Shown: piece by piece, positions 6,928 through 16,410 of the stretch
How the letters are laid out: each line of letters begins with the position of its first letter
Numbering within the stretch: the first letter of the stretch is position 1
Virus record (IMG/VR): IMGVR_UViG_3300025467_000014
Location: 1-64,000 of that record
Origin: a virus
DNA length: 64,000 bases
Direction: 5' to 3' (one strand)
Notes under the pieces: model-generated
Database searches by the model: none
Seen by the model: only the letters and a program-made list of their open reading frames with translations
What the model was told of the DNA's origin: nothing
Translations under genes and position numbers: made by a program

Positions 6928-8553
6928 TCAATTAATATATATTGGGATATTTAAATCAGGTGCTACCCTAACATCTAATTGCAGTGTATTAAAAATTGAA
7001 ACTTGTGCATCAAAAATAATTTTTAAACAACGATTAAGAATAGTATTTTGAAAAATTTCATTGCAACCAATAAAGTTTATTACATTTTGATCAAATGTTG
7101 CGTCAATCATCTCTTGCGAAGTTAGATAGCGTGTACCTTGAAAAATAAGAGTACCTCTAGTATCAGGCTCGTATAAAAATTTACTATAAATGAGATCACG
7201 AAGACGAGTATGATTAATTATTAATTTTGCGAGTGATTTATTAAACACCCAATTCTGTACATATTCATCTGTATTAATTTGCAACGAACTTAACGGATAA
7301 ACATCAAAATTGTCTGTTACAAGAACAGTATCAAGATTTATATTATCGTAGTACACGCCAAATTTACCAGCATTATTATACGTACTAAAAATAACATTAT
7401 TATCATTATTCTGAGTATTAACAATAGAAGTAAACGCTTTTATATTTTCTGATACAACGTTAAATCTGTAAAATAAATAACTACCTATTGTATCTTGTAT
7501 TGAACTGTAGAATTTTTTATAAACATTTTTATTTGTCACAAGATAAAAAATATCTGCATTTGTAGTAGACGTAGTTATACTCTGATAATACTCGCCATCA
7601 GGCAATAACGGTAATAATGTTGCAGTAGATGATGTAAAAATGCTGTTATATCCAATAAGTTTGTTATTATTGGTTAATACGTAGACATTGCCACTATTAT
7701 TAACAGATATATCAATTGGATAATTATTATTAAAATCTCTAAACAATCTATGGGTTGTTATCCAATTAAAATCAGTGTCATACTGCTTAATGCAACCATT
7801 ACCCGAATCGAGTACATATAAATTTGAATTATATATTGCAAGACTTTCCGGCTTATTATACAATAAAGCATTATCATATGTACCACTACCACCTATACTT
7901 CTTACATAGACCAATTTATTAGCTAATACATTATTATTTGTTAAAAACCCTGTTGCGTTAAATTGATGTATTAAATTAGCACTTAAGTCAACAACATACA
8001 AGTAATTTGTATTTGGATCGAGTACAATTTTATTAATACCTGTAAAATAAACATTTGAAAATAAAGCAGTAGTATTTGTACTAAGGGCAACTGATACATT
8101 TTGTAAATTTACATCACCCGTTAATGCAACAAGGTCAGTACCGGAAGAAGTAAAAAATGTATAATAGTTTGGACTAACAGATGTATTTAAACCACCAGTT
8201 ATAACTGAAGTATTATCGAGATTTGAGTAACCAGTTGTTGATAACGGAGAAAATTGACTTGATGAAATAAATTGAGAAGTTGTATACCAACTTAATTGCG
8301 TATTTGGTAGAATATTACCTACAAATCCAATGGATGAAATAGGAATAACATTTGATGCTACATTACTATAGCGATATAACTGAATATAATTACTATATAG
8401 CTTGTTAAACGCGTTATTAATAACAGCAGTAGTTACAACATCATTTTCTGCAATAGATATTGCTTCAAATCCTGAATAAGGTAAAGTTAATGATGTATGA
8501 AGCGTACGGTCATATACTGTTCCAACTTGACTGGCTATGTCTGCTATATTCAT
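6928..8553 (-). CDS. Virion protein with NHL-like beta-propeller region
   Basis: A 541-residue protein. Its central part has several strand repeats of NHL or six-bladed-propeller type, for example NSNLYVLDSGNGCIKQYDTD and NSGNVYVLTNNNKLIGYNS, spaced about 45-60 residues apart. The C-terminal 100 residues are less repetitive. It follows the 1232-residue gene with a 1-nt gap, so the two are translated in series. Likely a baseplate or fibre-attachment component; role inferred from context. Confidence 0.55.
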   Translation of the reverse strand: MNIADIASQVGTVYDRTLHTSLTLPYSGFEAISIAENDVVTTAVINNAFNKLYSNYIQLYRYSNVASNVIPISSIGFVGNILPNTQLSWYTTSQFISSSQFSPLSTTGYSNLDNTSVITGGLNTSVSPNYYTFFTSSGTDLVALTGDVNLQNVSVALSTNTTALFSNVYFTGINKIVLDPNTNYLYVVDLSANLIHQFNATGFLTNNNVLANKLVYVRSIGGSGTYDNALLYNKPESLAIYNSNLYVLDSGNGCIKQYDTDFNWITTHRLFRDFNNNYPIDISVNNSGNVYVLTNNNKLIGYNSIFTSSTATLLPLLPDGEYYQSITTSTTNADIFYLVTNKNVYKKFYSSIQDTIGSYLFYRFNVVSENIKAFTSIVNTQNNDNNVIFSTYNNAGKFGVYYDNINLDTVLVTDNFDVYPLSSLQINTDEYVQNWVFNKSLAKLIINHTRLRDLIYSKFLYEPDTRGTLIFQGTRYLTSQEMIDATFDQNVINFIGCNEIFQNTILNRCLKIIFDAQVSIFNTLQLDVRVAPDLNIPIYIN

Positions 8554-8554
8554 G

Positions 8555-11500
8555 TTAATTTATCCAATTAATTTTATTAATTTGTGAATATACAGGAGCT
8601 GTATTATTAAGCTCTGTTAAAATTCTTGTTTGAAGTGCTTGCTGTAGAGAAGGATCAGTTATACCAGTATTTATGATATTTAAATTATATAAAGTAGATT
8701 TTGAACCCGGTACTGTTGCTTTAAAGTATCTTTCAATTTCTTCAACATAATTTCTACGACCACAAGGTATATCTACTACAAGATCCTGTATCATCATACC
8801 CTGACGGGTAAGACTCATTATATCAAAATCATTTAATGATGTATTATACAGATTATAATTAGTAATAGTTAAATTATTAACTAAATAATTTTTATTTTTA
8901 AGGTATTTAAATAGTGGTACATTATTTTTGAATGTAGCAGTACCAAACATAAATGGTCGTTTAATTAAATTACTAAATTTATATTTTCTCGGTTGAAAAT
9001 AAGTGTTACCCACTTCTTGCCCGTCAATAAAAAGTGTCATCTCACCGTGATAACTATCAAAACGTACGGCAAAATGGTGTGGCCCAGGATCGAGACCTGA
9101 CAGTGAAGTAATTATTTCGGTAGTAAGTGTATCGGCACTATTATAAACATTAGTTAATACTGCTTTTACGTTTAAATTAGCGTCACCATATACAGCATGG
9201 ACATAATTCTGTATGTAATTATCGTTAGTAGTGCTATCAAAGTTAAAATTAACAGGTGTATCTACAATTGTATTCGATATAACACCACCGGTTAACGCTA
9301 TAACATTTATTTGATACCCTGATAATGATGTATTTGGATTATATCCATTACGAGCTACAACAACCGTTTGACTTAATCCTGTTGGAGTAATATCATTTAA
9401 TATATTAATGGTATTATTACTATATGTATCAATAGAAATTGTTGTATTACCAGATATATTATATCCTAACCCTGGAGCTGTATTAAAAATAATTTGATTA
9501 TTACCAATTGTATAATCGAGATTAGGTTTATACGTACCGCTATACTGTACTGTATCTAATGAATAGATATTTGCAGCTATAATAACACCTTGTGAATTAA
9601 TAATTGAAGATATAGCACTTAAAGTTGTTGTATATTGATAATTTAAACTGTAATCAGAAGGATTTAACGAATAACCATTACCTGTAAGAGTAAAAGTAGT
9701 TGTTATACCATCTCCAACGAAATTAAATGGTATTATTTGCGTACTATTTGGACTAAAAGAGCCGGATAATAATAATGCTCTACTAGATGAATATGCATAA
9801 TAGTTTTTTTGACTATCTAATATCCAAATATTATTATTAAAATCAAAATTGTAATCAGCAAATGCTGAATAAGATTTAAACGCAGTAGTAACCTGTAAGA
9901 GTGTAGTATCCCATTTTAAAATTGAGGTATAATCAGGTGATAGATAATATATAAATCCATTATTTAAACGTGCCTGATCACCTAATGTTAGATATAAACT
10001 ATTATTATAATAGGTTATTGTATTTGCTGTATCGATATTACATCCAGGGGCATAATATATGTTATTAAACGTTGAAGTTACATCAGTTAATGTAGCGTTA
10101 ATAAGGTCAGCTTGCAAAATATTTGTAGTTGTAGGTGAACTACAGAGTATATAACCCGTATCTGCTGTATAATCAAAACTAACAGCATATTCTAATAACG
10201 GATTTGTTATAGAAATTAAAGGTATATCCGCTACATCATATCTTACAAATGTACCATCATTAAAAATACCATAATAATCACGCATTCCTTCGAGTCTCAT
10301 AAACCCAAGAGGTGTTGAGGTGTAGTTAATTGTTTTTAGTGGTGTCAAACTAGTGTTTAAAATGTTAAGACTAGTTAAACCACTAACAAATAAGGTGGGT
10401 GTAATGTTATTAGTATTAAAAATACCAAATCCATCATGCACAAAATTACCAGCTAATTGATATCCAAGAGGTTTTTGCCAATTTGTACTATTACCGTAAA
10501 AAGATAATGTAAATTGATTAGATAAATCAATTGTAGAAAGAGAATTACTAATAGTGTATTGGTTACCATTGAATATAAACTCATTTGCTGTTAATCCAGC
10601 TGGTAGTACATTACTGTCATCGGTTTTTAAATACGCTGAAAAACTATTATCCACCAAATACGGATTAAAGGACTGAATATACTGGTTAATATAACTATTA
10701 CCTATGTGTTGATATGCATAATAGGCACCGGGCTCCAGTGTTAGCTGTGATGGTATATCAAATACTGTTATATTACCTATAATACTTGAAACAGATGATA
10801 ATAAAGTAGCAAATGATGTAACATAATTAACAGACGCACCGGTAAGTGCAGCTATATAACTAATAGTTGATGGATTATAATATCTATCAACCCAAATCGG
10901 TTCGGTTATTACATTTGTACTACCTGATAACCAACTACATAAAAATGAACCATTTGTTTCATTAGAAACTGTACCAAATGGTGATGTATACTTAGCCGAT
11001 GCAAGTTTCTTAAAAATCTTATCTGACTTCATCGGGTGATCGCCTGCAATTGCACCTGCCTCAATAAATCCTGCGTTGGCAACATTTATATTAACATAGG
11101 GATAGAGAAATTGTGGTGTATGAAAGAATGTTGTCTTATCAGCAGGTAAAATTAAGTTGGATGTATAAGCTTGATAACCTAAGCTAATATTATCGTCGCC
11201 TTTTAACTGATTGGACCCAGTAAACAATTTTTGATACTGTCTTGAGCTAGCATCATCTTCAGTAAAATAATTTGAGCGATTGGCTTGGAAAGGATTACCG
11301 CGACCTTGATATCCTTCAGGGGTATTTGTATTTTTTAAAGATAAAAGATTAACGTTAAGTTGACCATCTGTTACAACATTATTATATTGAGAATTAACTA
11401 AAAGATTTGAATTAACTGTTGCTATACTTCTATCAACATTAATATCTTGGGTATTAGTTTTAAAATTGCGTTGATAGCTAACCCAAGCATCATATAAGAG

Positions 11501-12253
11501 TGTATCCGTCTTTGCGCCAGGCTTGGCCATACACAACCAAGCTGCTGTTGGTGGATAGGGAGTATTGCCTCCTTGAACTGGCTTAAGGAATGCAAGGGTA
11601 GGATTTGGACCTGGAGTATAACCTACAAATTCACAAATATTATTGCCTGAAATATCCGTTAAACTTTTTGATAAAATTAATACGTTACTATGTTGATCAT
11701 ATGCATAATAAAAAATTTGTGTACTATTTGGACCAAGACTATCTTGTTGACAATCAAATTGAAAAGATAAAAAAGCATCAGTAGCTGTAAGGTATCTATT
11801 TACTCCTTTATAAGAATGTAAGATTTTACAGAATAAATCATCTAAAAACAGTACTTCAAAAAAGCTTCTATTATCCAAATTATTAGATACACCTGTTAAG
11901 GCGACATTAGCAACACTTTGAGTTATTGCAGGCTCTTCAGTTACAAGAAAACGAGTATTATTATCAATATCTGGTGTATTGTATGTTGCAAGATATGTAC
12001 TAAATCCATTAACTGGTAATGGATCCAGAGATTGAATACTAACATTAGATGTTAAAGAATCATAACGTGTAAGATAGAGATTTGAATAGTTATTTGTTGT
12101 TGTATCTTGTAAGTTACCGTATATTTCTGTTAACGGTAAATTATACCCTTGCTCTGTAAGAAAGAAGGACTGATTTAATGTCACTGTATCGTCCGATGCA
12201 TATGCAGAGGATAAACCGATAAAGTTTGTTGGATTAAATGAGACAACATCCAT
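8555..12253 (-). CDS. Large tail/baseplate protein with LamG-like domain
   Basis: A 1232-residue, beta-rich, Cys-poor protein. A concanavalin/LamG-type segment near residues 1050-1115 includes LDPGPHHFAVRFDSYHGEMT and LFIDGQEVG, a carbohydrate-binding fold used for surface recognition. Around residue 840-1000 it has FVGDGITTTFTLTG, typical of phage structural proteins. A late GATAAATA box is 9 nt upstream. Likely a large adhesion or baseplate-periphery component. Confidence 0.6.
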   Translation of the reverse strand: MDVVSFNPTNFIGLSSAYASDDTVTLNQSFFLTEQGYNLPLTEIYGNLQDTTTNNYSNLYLTRYDSLTSNVSIQSLDPLPVNGFSTYLATYNTPDIDNNTRFLVTEEPAITQSVANVALTGVSNNLDNRSFFEVLFLDDLFCKILHSYKGVNRYLTATDAFLSFQFDCQQDSLGPNSTQIFYYAYDQHSNVLILSKSLTDISGNNICEFVGYTPGPNPTLAFLKPVQGGNTPYPPTAAWLCMAKPGAKTDTLLYDAWVSYQRNFKTNTQDINVDRSIATVNSNLLVNSQYNNVVTDGQLNVNLLSLKNTNTPEGYQGRGNPFQANRSNYFTEDDASSRQYQKLFTGSNQLKGDDNISLGYQAYTSNLILPADKTTFFHTPQFLYPYVNINVANAGFIEAGAIAGDHPMKSDKIFKKLASAKYTSPFGTVSNETNGSFLCSWLSGSTNVITEPIWVDRYYNPSTISYIAALTGASVNYVTSFATLLSSVSSIIGNITVFDIPSQLTLEPGAYYAYQHIGNSYINQYIQSFNPYLVDNSFSAYLKTDDSNVLPAGLTANEFIFNGNQYTISNSLSTIDLSNQFTLSFYGNSTNWQKPLGYQLAGNFVHDGFGIFNTNNITPTLFVSGLTSLNILNTSLTPLKTINYTSTPLGFMRLEGMRDYYGIFNDGTFVRYDVADIPLISITNPLLEYAVSFDYTADTGYILCSSPTTTNILQADLINATLTDVTSTFNNIYYAPGCNIDTANTITYYNNSLYLTLGDQARLNNGFIYYLSPDYTSILKWDTTLLQVTTAFKSYSAFADYNFDFNNNIWILDSQKNYYAYSSSRALLLSGSFSPNSTQIIPFNFVGDGITTTFTLTGNGYSLNPSDYSLNYQYTTTLSAISSIINSQGVIIAANIYSLDTVQYSGTYKPNLDYTIGNNQIIFNTAPGLGYNISGNTTISIDTYSNNTINILNDITPTGLSQTVVVARNGYNPNTSLSGYQINVIALTGGVISNTIVDTPVNFNFDSTTNDNYIQNYVHAVYGDANLNVKAVLTNVYNSADTLTTEIITSLSGLDPGPHHFAVRFDSYHGEMTLFIDGQEVGNTYFQPRKYKFSNLIKRPFMFGTATFKNNVPLFKYLKNKNYLVNNLTITNYNLYNTSLNDFDIMSLTRQGMMIQDLVVDIPCGRRNYVEEIERYFKATVPGSKSTLYNLNIINTGITDPSLQQALQTRILTELNNTAPVYSQINKINWIN

Positions 12254-12262
12254 GATTACTAT

Positions 12263-12270
12263 TATTTATC
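12263..12270 (-). promoter_or_regulatory. Late promoter box GATAAATA
   Basis: Minus-strand late box 9 nt before the ATG at 12253. Confidence 0.5.
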
Positions 12271-12287
12271 AACAAAATAGTGCGCTG

Positions 12288-12932
12288 CTATGCACTTAAA
12301 GTTAATGCATGCGTAATATAATTAGGCGAACAAGTTTCAAAAATATTAAGCAACTCATTTGAACTTACACCAACTGATATACTATTTAAAAGATGTGTAT
12401 CAGATATCTCGTAAATTGATGACGGAAAGAAAGAAGCTGATATATTGTATATAAAGCTTACGAGATTGCCGTTAATAACAGTAATTGAGGGTGTATAAGT
12501 AGTACCGCTAAGACTCAATGGGTAATAATCGTGACTTATGTTTGTATTACCTGGAGTTTCAAGTAAAGCAACACCAGCAAAACTTTTACCTATTGGATAA
12601 TTTACAGTTTGTTTAGTACCATCACCAAAATTATAAAATATTTTAAAAATACCAAAAAGTGAAGTATCTAATCCTGACGTTGAAAATATAAGTGTATATG
12701 GACCTTTTAATGGATTAAGAATTATATTAGTAGTAAAACTTTGAATTATAAATTCCCAAGGAAAAAAAGATCCATCATTATATTGCTGTAGATATGTGGG
12801 AGTTGAACCAAATGAACCACCATCAGCTGCGGCTGAAAGAGTAGAGAGTGGTGTATTAAACGTTAATGAATCAGCAAGACCAGGAACGCCTATAAATTGA
12901 TTACTTGAAAGATTGACAGTGTATGTTCTCAC
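12288..12932 (-). CDS. Hypothetical structural protein
   Basis: A 214-residue protein rich in Ser, Thr, Phe and Ile, with a pattern of beta strands (FGDGTKQTVNYPIGK resembles a PKD-like strand turn). The start is GTG at 12930-12932, supported by an AGTAAATA box 6 nt before it. It lies between two structural genes and is probably virion-associated. Confidence 0.55.
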   Translation of the reverse strand: MRTYTVNLSSNQFIGVPGLADSLTFNTPLSTLSAAADGGSFGSTPTYLQQYNDGSFFPWEFIIQSFTTNIILNPLKGPYTLIFSTSGLDTSLFGIFKIFYNFGDGTKQTVNYPIGKSFAGVALLETPGNTNISHDYYPLSLSGTTYTPSITVINGNLVSFIYNISASFFPSSIYEISDTHLLNSISVGVSSNELLNIFETCSPNYITHALTLSA

Positions 12933-12938
12933 TGTTTA

Positions 12939-12946
12939 TATTTACT
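12939..12946 (-). promoter_or_regulatory. Late promoter box AGTAAATA, 6 nt before GTG
   Basis: Minus-strand late box placed 6 nt before the GTG start at 12932. It overlaps the last two bases of the upstream gene, and it supports the GTG as the true start. Confidence 0.6.
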
Positions 12947-15353
12947 ATAGATATACAGGTATATACCCTATATAAGTTCCATTAGCATCATAAGCTGATA
13001 TACGTTTAGAGAAAGTACCGAGAGCACCAGTACCTGTAGTACTAAATGCAGGTTTAGCCATGACGACGGTACCTTGCGAGCTAAGATTATTTACAAATGT
13101 ATAATTAGCCGTTTTTGATACAAGATTTGATCCAAGAGCAAAACTATTAGCTCCACAAACATTATTACCGGATCCACCTGCTACGAAGGAATTTAATCCG
13201 CAAGCATAATTGTAATACCCACCTGCTATAGTTGCGTTAGCAATATTTGTTGGAATAACATTAAAGCTACCACCTGCAATGGTACCGTAATTACCAGAAG
13301 CTGTGTTACAAATACCACCACCAACAAATGATGAATATCCAGAAGCTGTGTTATTGAGACCACCACCTATTATTGAATAACATCCTTGAGCGTAGTTAGA
13401 AGAACCACCAACTACTGCAGAATATGCACTTAATGCAACATTATTTAATCCACCACCTATAAATGAATATATTCCAGAAGTAGAATTGCTCCAACCACCA
13501 CCAGTAAATGAATAATTTGCATAAGCATTATTGCTTTGACCACCTACAACTGTAGCACAATTTGCATTAACAAAGTTACATATTCCACCACCTATAAAAG
13601 ATTTTAATCCACCCGCTATATTTTGTATACCACCACCAATCGTTGAAGTATTTGAAGCAGCATTACAGACACCACCAGCTATAGTACTATAACAACCGGA
13701 AGCTGTATTCAATACTCCACCTCCTATAGTATTAAACGCTCCACAGCACGCAATATTTTGATCATAAACCCATGCAGTTGAGTTTCCACCAAAACTTGTA
13801 AAATTACCAGGTACAACTACACTCGCACAACTACTATTACATGTAATATTTTGTATAAAAGCAGTAAATGTTTTTGTACTTGATAAGGCGGGAGCTGCAG
13901 TCGTACTTAAAAAAATAGTAGCAATATCATTTTGATTAAAATTACTGCACACTGATGGAGTATTAAAAATAAATGCTGTACAACAACCACTACTATGGGC
14001 AGATAATTTTGCAGCGTAACTAATAGGATAAGCACCAGCTGCATTAAAGCTGCCACCTCCAATATAAGAAAAGCTTGTATTAACAATATTTGAATTACCG
14101 CCACCAATAAAAGAATTACAGCCATTGGATGTATTAAGTGTACCACCTACAATAGCTGAACCATTTAAAGCTGCATTACATAACCCACCCCCCACAGTAC
14201 CGTAATTGCCTGAAGAGGTATTTAAGATACCGCCTCCAATAGTATTACCTATAACAGCTTGATTTAAAGATTGATCATAAATGTATAAACTATTGGCACT
14301 TAAACTTGCAGTATTACCTGATCCTTGGGTACAATAACTAAAATCAGTAGTGCCTGTTGAACCTCCAATTATAAGACAACCTGCAGAAGCACCTGATCCA
14401 CTTATTACAGATATAACGGTTGCACAAGTTGAATATAATGCAGATCCTAAATTGTTTATTGAAGTTAAAGAGGGGTTATTTGTAGTAGTGTAAATTACAC
14501 CCACAGTATCACCTGTTTTGAATTTTGTAGTAAGACCTGCCCCTTGATTATCAATAATACCGGTACATTTACCATTACCAGATAATGTACCAATAACTGA
14601 GCCTGCATTACTACGGGTTTTAATATTATTAACAAATGCTATAGCAGCACCACCAATATGATTATAACCACCTGTGCCGATAAAATTATAACATCCACCA
14701 GATATATAATTACCAATACCACCACCTAAAACATTATAGTTACCGCTGTTTGTATTGTTTATACCACCGAGAGTAGTACTGTAATTTCCACCATATCCAT
14801 ACGGTACACTACTAACAGGAATAATTGTACTAGTATTAATAACAGAATACGGTCCGCGATAACCACCTATGTTAGGATTCCAAGATCCTGAGTTTAGATA
14901 AACCGTTGTTTCTGTGTTTGTCCAACCTGCACTGTTTGTAATAACAGTTGTATTAGCATTTCCAGTAGCGTTCCATGTAGTTAAATTTGTTGTTACAGTA
15001 TTATATGTATACTGCCAATTAGCACTGTTGCTGCTTAAAGTTGTAAGTGTGTTATTCCAATTGCCACTTAATGAGGAAAGTGTATAGTATGTTGAATTCC
15101 AAGTACCACTATTGCCACTTAACGTAGTTCCAAGGTTAACAATAGATTTAGTCCAATACGCACTTGTTGAATAAACAGTTGAGTAAGTAGATTGCCAATT
15201 AGCACTATTTGCTGTAAGGGATGTTAGAGCTGCTTGTCCGTAATATGCACTAAAATTTGATATTTGACTTACAATAGTGTTAATGGTAGCATTAGCAACT
15301 AAACCTGTAATTGCAGGTACATTAAGTGTTAGGGTAGCGGCTACTGTAGGCAT
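12945..15353 (-). CDS. Fibre protein with coiled-coil W-repeats and YadA-head-like beta-roll repeats
   Basis: An 802-residue protein. Residues about 30-155 carry repeats of 14 residues built on NSANWQSTYSTV, with W and Y at fixed places, consistent with a trimeric coiled coil or stalk. Residues about 190-735 carry 14-15-residue repeats of the type SxIGGGxxNxxSGxY, the YadA-head-like left-handed beta-roll of trimeric adhesins, with frequent Cys. The sequence FALGSN...NYTFVNNLSSQG ends the roll like a neck. A short C-terminal cap follows. Likely a trimeric adhesin-type fibre. Confidence 0.7.
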   Translation of the reverse strand: MPTVAATLTLNVPAITGLVANATINTIVSQISNFSAYYGQAALTSLTANSANWQSTYSTVYSTSAYWTKSIVNLGTTLSGNSGTWNSTYYTLSSLSGNWNNTLTTLSSNSANWQYTYNTVTTNLTTWNATGNANTTVITNSAGWTNTETTVYLNSGSWNPNIGGYRGPYSVINTSTIIPVSSVPYGYGGNYSTTLGGINNTNSGNYNVLGGGIGNYISGGCYNFIGTGGYNHIGGAAIAFVNNIKTRSNAGSVIGTLSGNGKCTGIIDNQGAGLTTKFKTGDTVGVIYTTTNNPSLTSINNLGSALYSTCATVISVISGSGASAGCLIIGGSTGTTDFSYCTQGSGNTASLSANSLYIYDQSLNQAVIGNTIGGGILNTSSGNYGTVGGGLCNAALNGSAIVGGTLNTSNGCNSFIGGGNSNIVNTSFSYIGGGSFNAAGAYPISYAAKLSAHSSGCCTAFIFNTPSVCSNFNQNDIATIFLSTTAAPALSSTKTFTAFIQNITCNSSCASVVVPGNFTSFGGNSTAWVYDQNIACCGAFNTIGGGVLNTASGCYSTIAGGVCNAASNTSTIGGGIQNIAGGLKSFIGGGICNFVNANCATVVGGQSNNAYANYSFTGGGWSNSTSGIYSFIGGGLNNVALSAYSAVVGGSSNYAQGCYSIIGGGLNNTASGYSSFVGGGICNTASGNYGTIAGGSFNVIPTNIANATIAGGYYNYACGLNSFVAGGSGNNVCGANSFALGSNLVSKTANYTFVNNLSSQGTVVMAKPAFSTTGTGALGTFSKRISAYDANGTYIGYIPVYL
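13130..14800 (-). repeat. Beta-roll repeat region, about 42-bp period
   Basis: The coding sequence repeats with a period of about 42-45 bp; on the plus strand it reads as degenerate copies containing accacc(a/t)cc. It encodes YadA-head-like units. Two non-repetitive islands (near 13,750-14,040 and 14,290-14,640) interrupt the roll. Such DNA repeats are substrates for expansion, contraction and recombination with other fibre genes in the window. Confidence 0.65.
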
Positions 15354-15363
15354 GGTGTATTAA

Positions 15364-15371
15364 TATTTACG
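15364..15371 (-). promoter_or_regulatory. Late promoter box CGTAAATA
   Basis: Minus-strand late box 10 nt before the ATG at 15353. Confidence 0.45.
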
Positions 15372-15397
15372 TTAAAAGACATTTTTTCCATTAAGAA

Positions 15398-16357
15398 TTA
15401 GCGAATGAGGATATAATTATCACCTGAAACTAATCCTGCAGTTCCACCAGAAGTTGCTATTATAAGTGGTAATGCACTGAGATATTGATTATTAGTAATA
15501 CTATTAACTGTTGTTATAGTATCACCTACATTTAGGTATGATGACAGTGATGTTAAATTTGATGTGAAAGTAAAATATGAACCTGTAAGTGTTGTTTGAT
15601 CTAAACCATAATTCCAAGTTCTATATCCGCTTAAAAATACACCATTAACATTTAAGTTTTGTATTTTAAACTCTGTTACATCTTCACCTGTTGCAAATCC
15701 TAAGCAACAATAAACACTATCCGGCCACCAAGCAGTAGTCGGTAAAATATAATTTACAAAATTAGAAAATAAGTTATCCGTTGGGCGCTTCATATCAACG
15801 ACAACACGTTGACCAAAGTCAGTTAAACGCACACGGATTCTATTATATGTAACAGTGTTTGTATTACCAAAAGAACCAGTATTTGTATAAAAAACTGTAC
15901 TAAAGGGAAATGAGCTACCTGAGACATCACCACTATTATACAAGAAATTATAATTATTGTCGAATGAGTCACGGATTGTTATTGAATTCGGTACTGGTAC
16001 ATTCAAACCATTAACTCCAAAATTATTTGTACCAAAATTTCCTGTTATATCAAAGCCAATACCAAGCGCTCCTCGATATACACCAGGAAATGAACTTAAA
16101 GATGCACCACTCAAAGCACTTACACCTTGTACTGGACTATAACATAACCCTGGACCTGGTCCACCCCCAGATATTGCACTCAATGTACTAGTAAAGAATA
16201 CACTAAACCCTTCACCACCGGCAGTACCAGGTCCATAACATGCATAATCAAAAGTTACAACAATATCTTTTGATATATCGAATCCCTGATTAAGGAATAC
16301 AACACCTGCATTAGCATTCGGTTCTAACAAATAATTATATGGTAGAGATGTTGGCAT
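15398..16357 (-). CDS. L-type lectin-like virion protein
   Basis: A 319-residue protein whose first 240 residues look like a legume/L-type lectin sandwich: VVTFDYACYGPG, GGEGFSVFFTST, YRGALGIGFDITGNFG and a later NRIRVRLTDFGQRVVVDM strand. This fold binds carbohydrate, so the protein is a good candidate for glycan recognition on the host surface. The C-terminal 60 residues are a separate strand-rich segment. A late CATAAATA box lies 9 nt upstream, divergent from the plus-strand gene at 16,411. Confidence 0.65.
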   Translation of the reverse strand: MPTSLPYNYLLEPNANAGVVFLNQGFDISKDIVVTFDYACYGPGTAGGEGFSVFFTSTLSAISGGGPGPGLCYSPVQGVSALSGASLSSFPGVYRGALGIGFDITGNFGTNNFGVNGLNVPVPNSITIRDSFDNNYNFLYNSGDVSGSSFPFSTVFYTNTGSFGNTNTVTYNRIRVRLTDFGQRVVVDMKRPTDNLFSNFVNYILPTTAWWPDSVYCCLGFATGEDVTEFKIQNLNVNGVFLSGYRTWNYGLDQTTLTGSYFTFTSNLTSLSSYLNVGDTITTVNSITNNQYLSALPLIIATSGGTAGLVSGDNYILIR

Positions 16358-16366
16358 TACATGAAG

Positions 16367-16374
16367 TATTTATG
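16367..16374 (-). promoter_or_regulatory. Late promoter box CATAAATA (minus arm of divergent pair)
   Basis: Minus-strand late box 9 nt before the ATG at 16357, back to back with a plus-strand late box 24 nt away. Together they form the strand-switch point of the window. Confidence 0.55.
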
Positions 16375-16397
16375 AATTAAGTTCAAGGATCCTACAG

Positions 16398-16405
16398 ATT
16401 AAATA
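16398..16405 (+). promoter_or_regulatory. Late promoter box ATTAAATA, 5 nt before GTG
   Basis: Plus-strand late box followed by exactly 5 nt (tctat) and a GTG start at 16411. No Shine-Dalgarno sequence can fit between them. Confidence 0.65.
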
Positions 16406-16410
16406 TCTAT

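Noticed and set aside
13130-14800. Regular 42-bp periodic repeats suggested a CRISPR array
   Set aside because: The repeats are degenerate, in frame and code beta-roll units inside one long ORF. There are no constant repeats with unique spacers and no cas genes.
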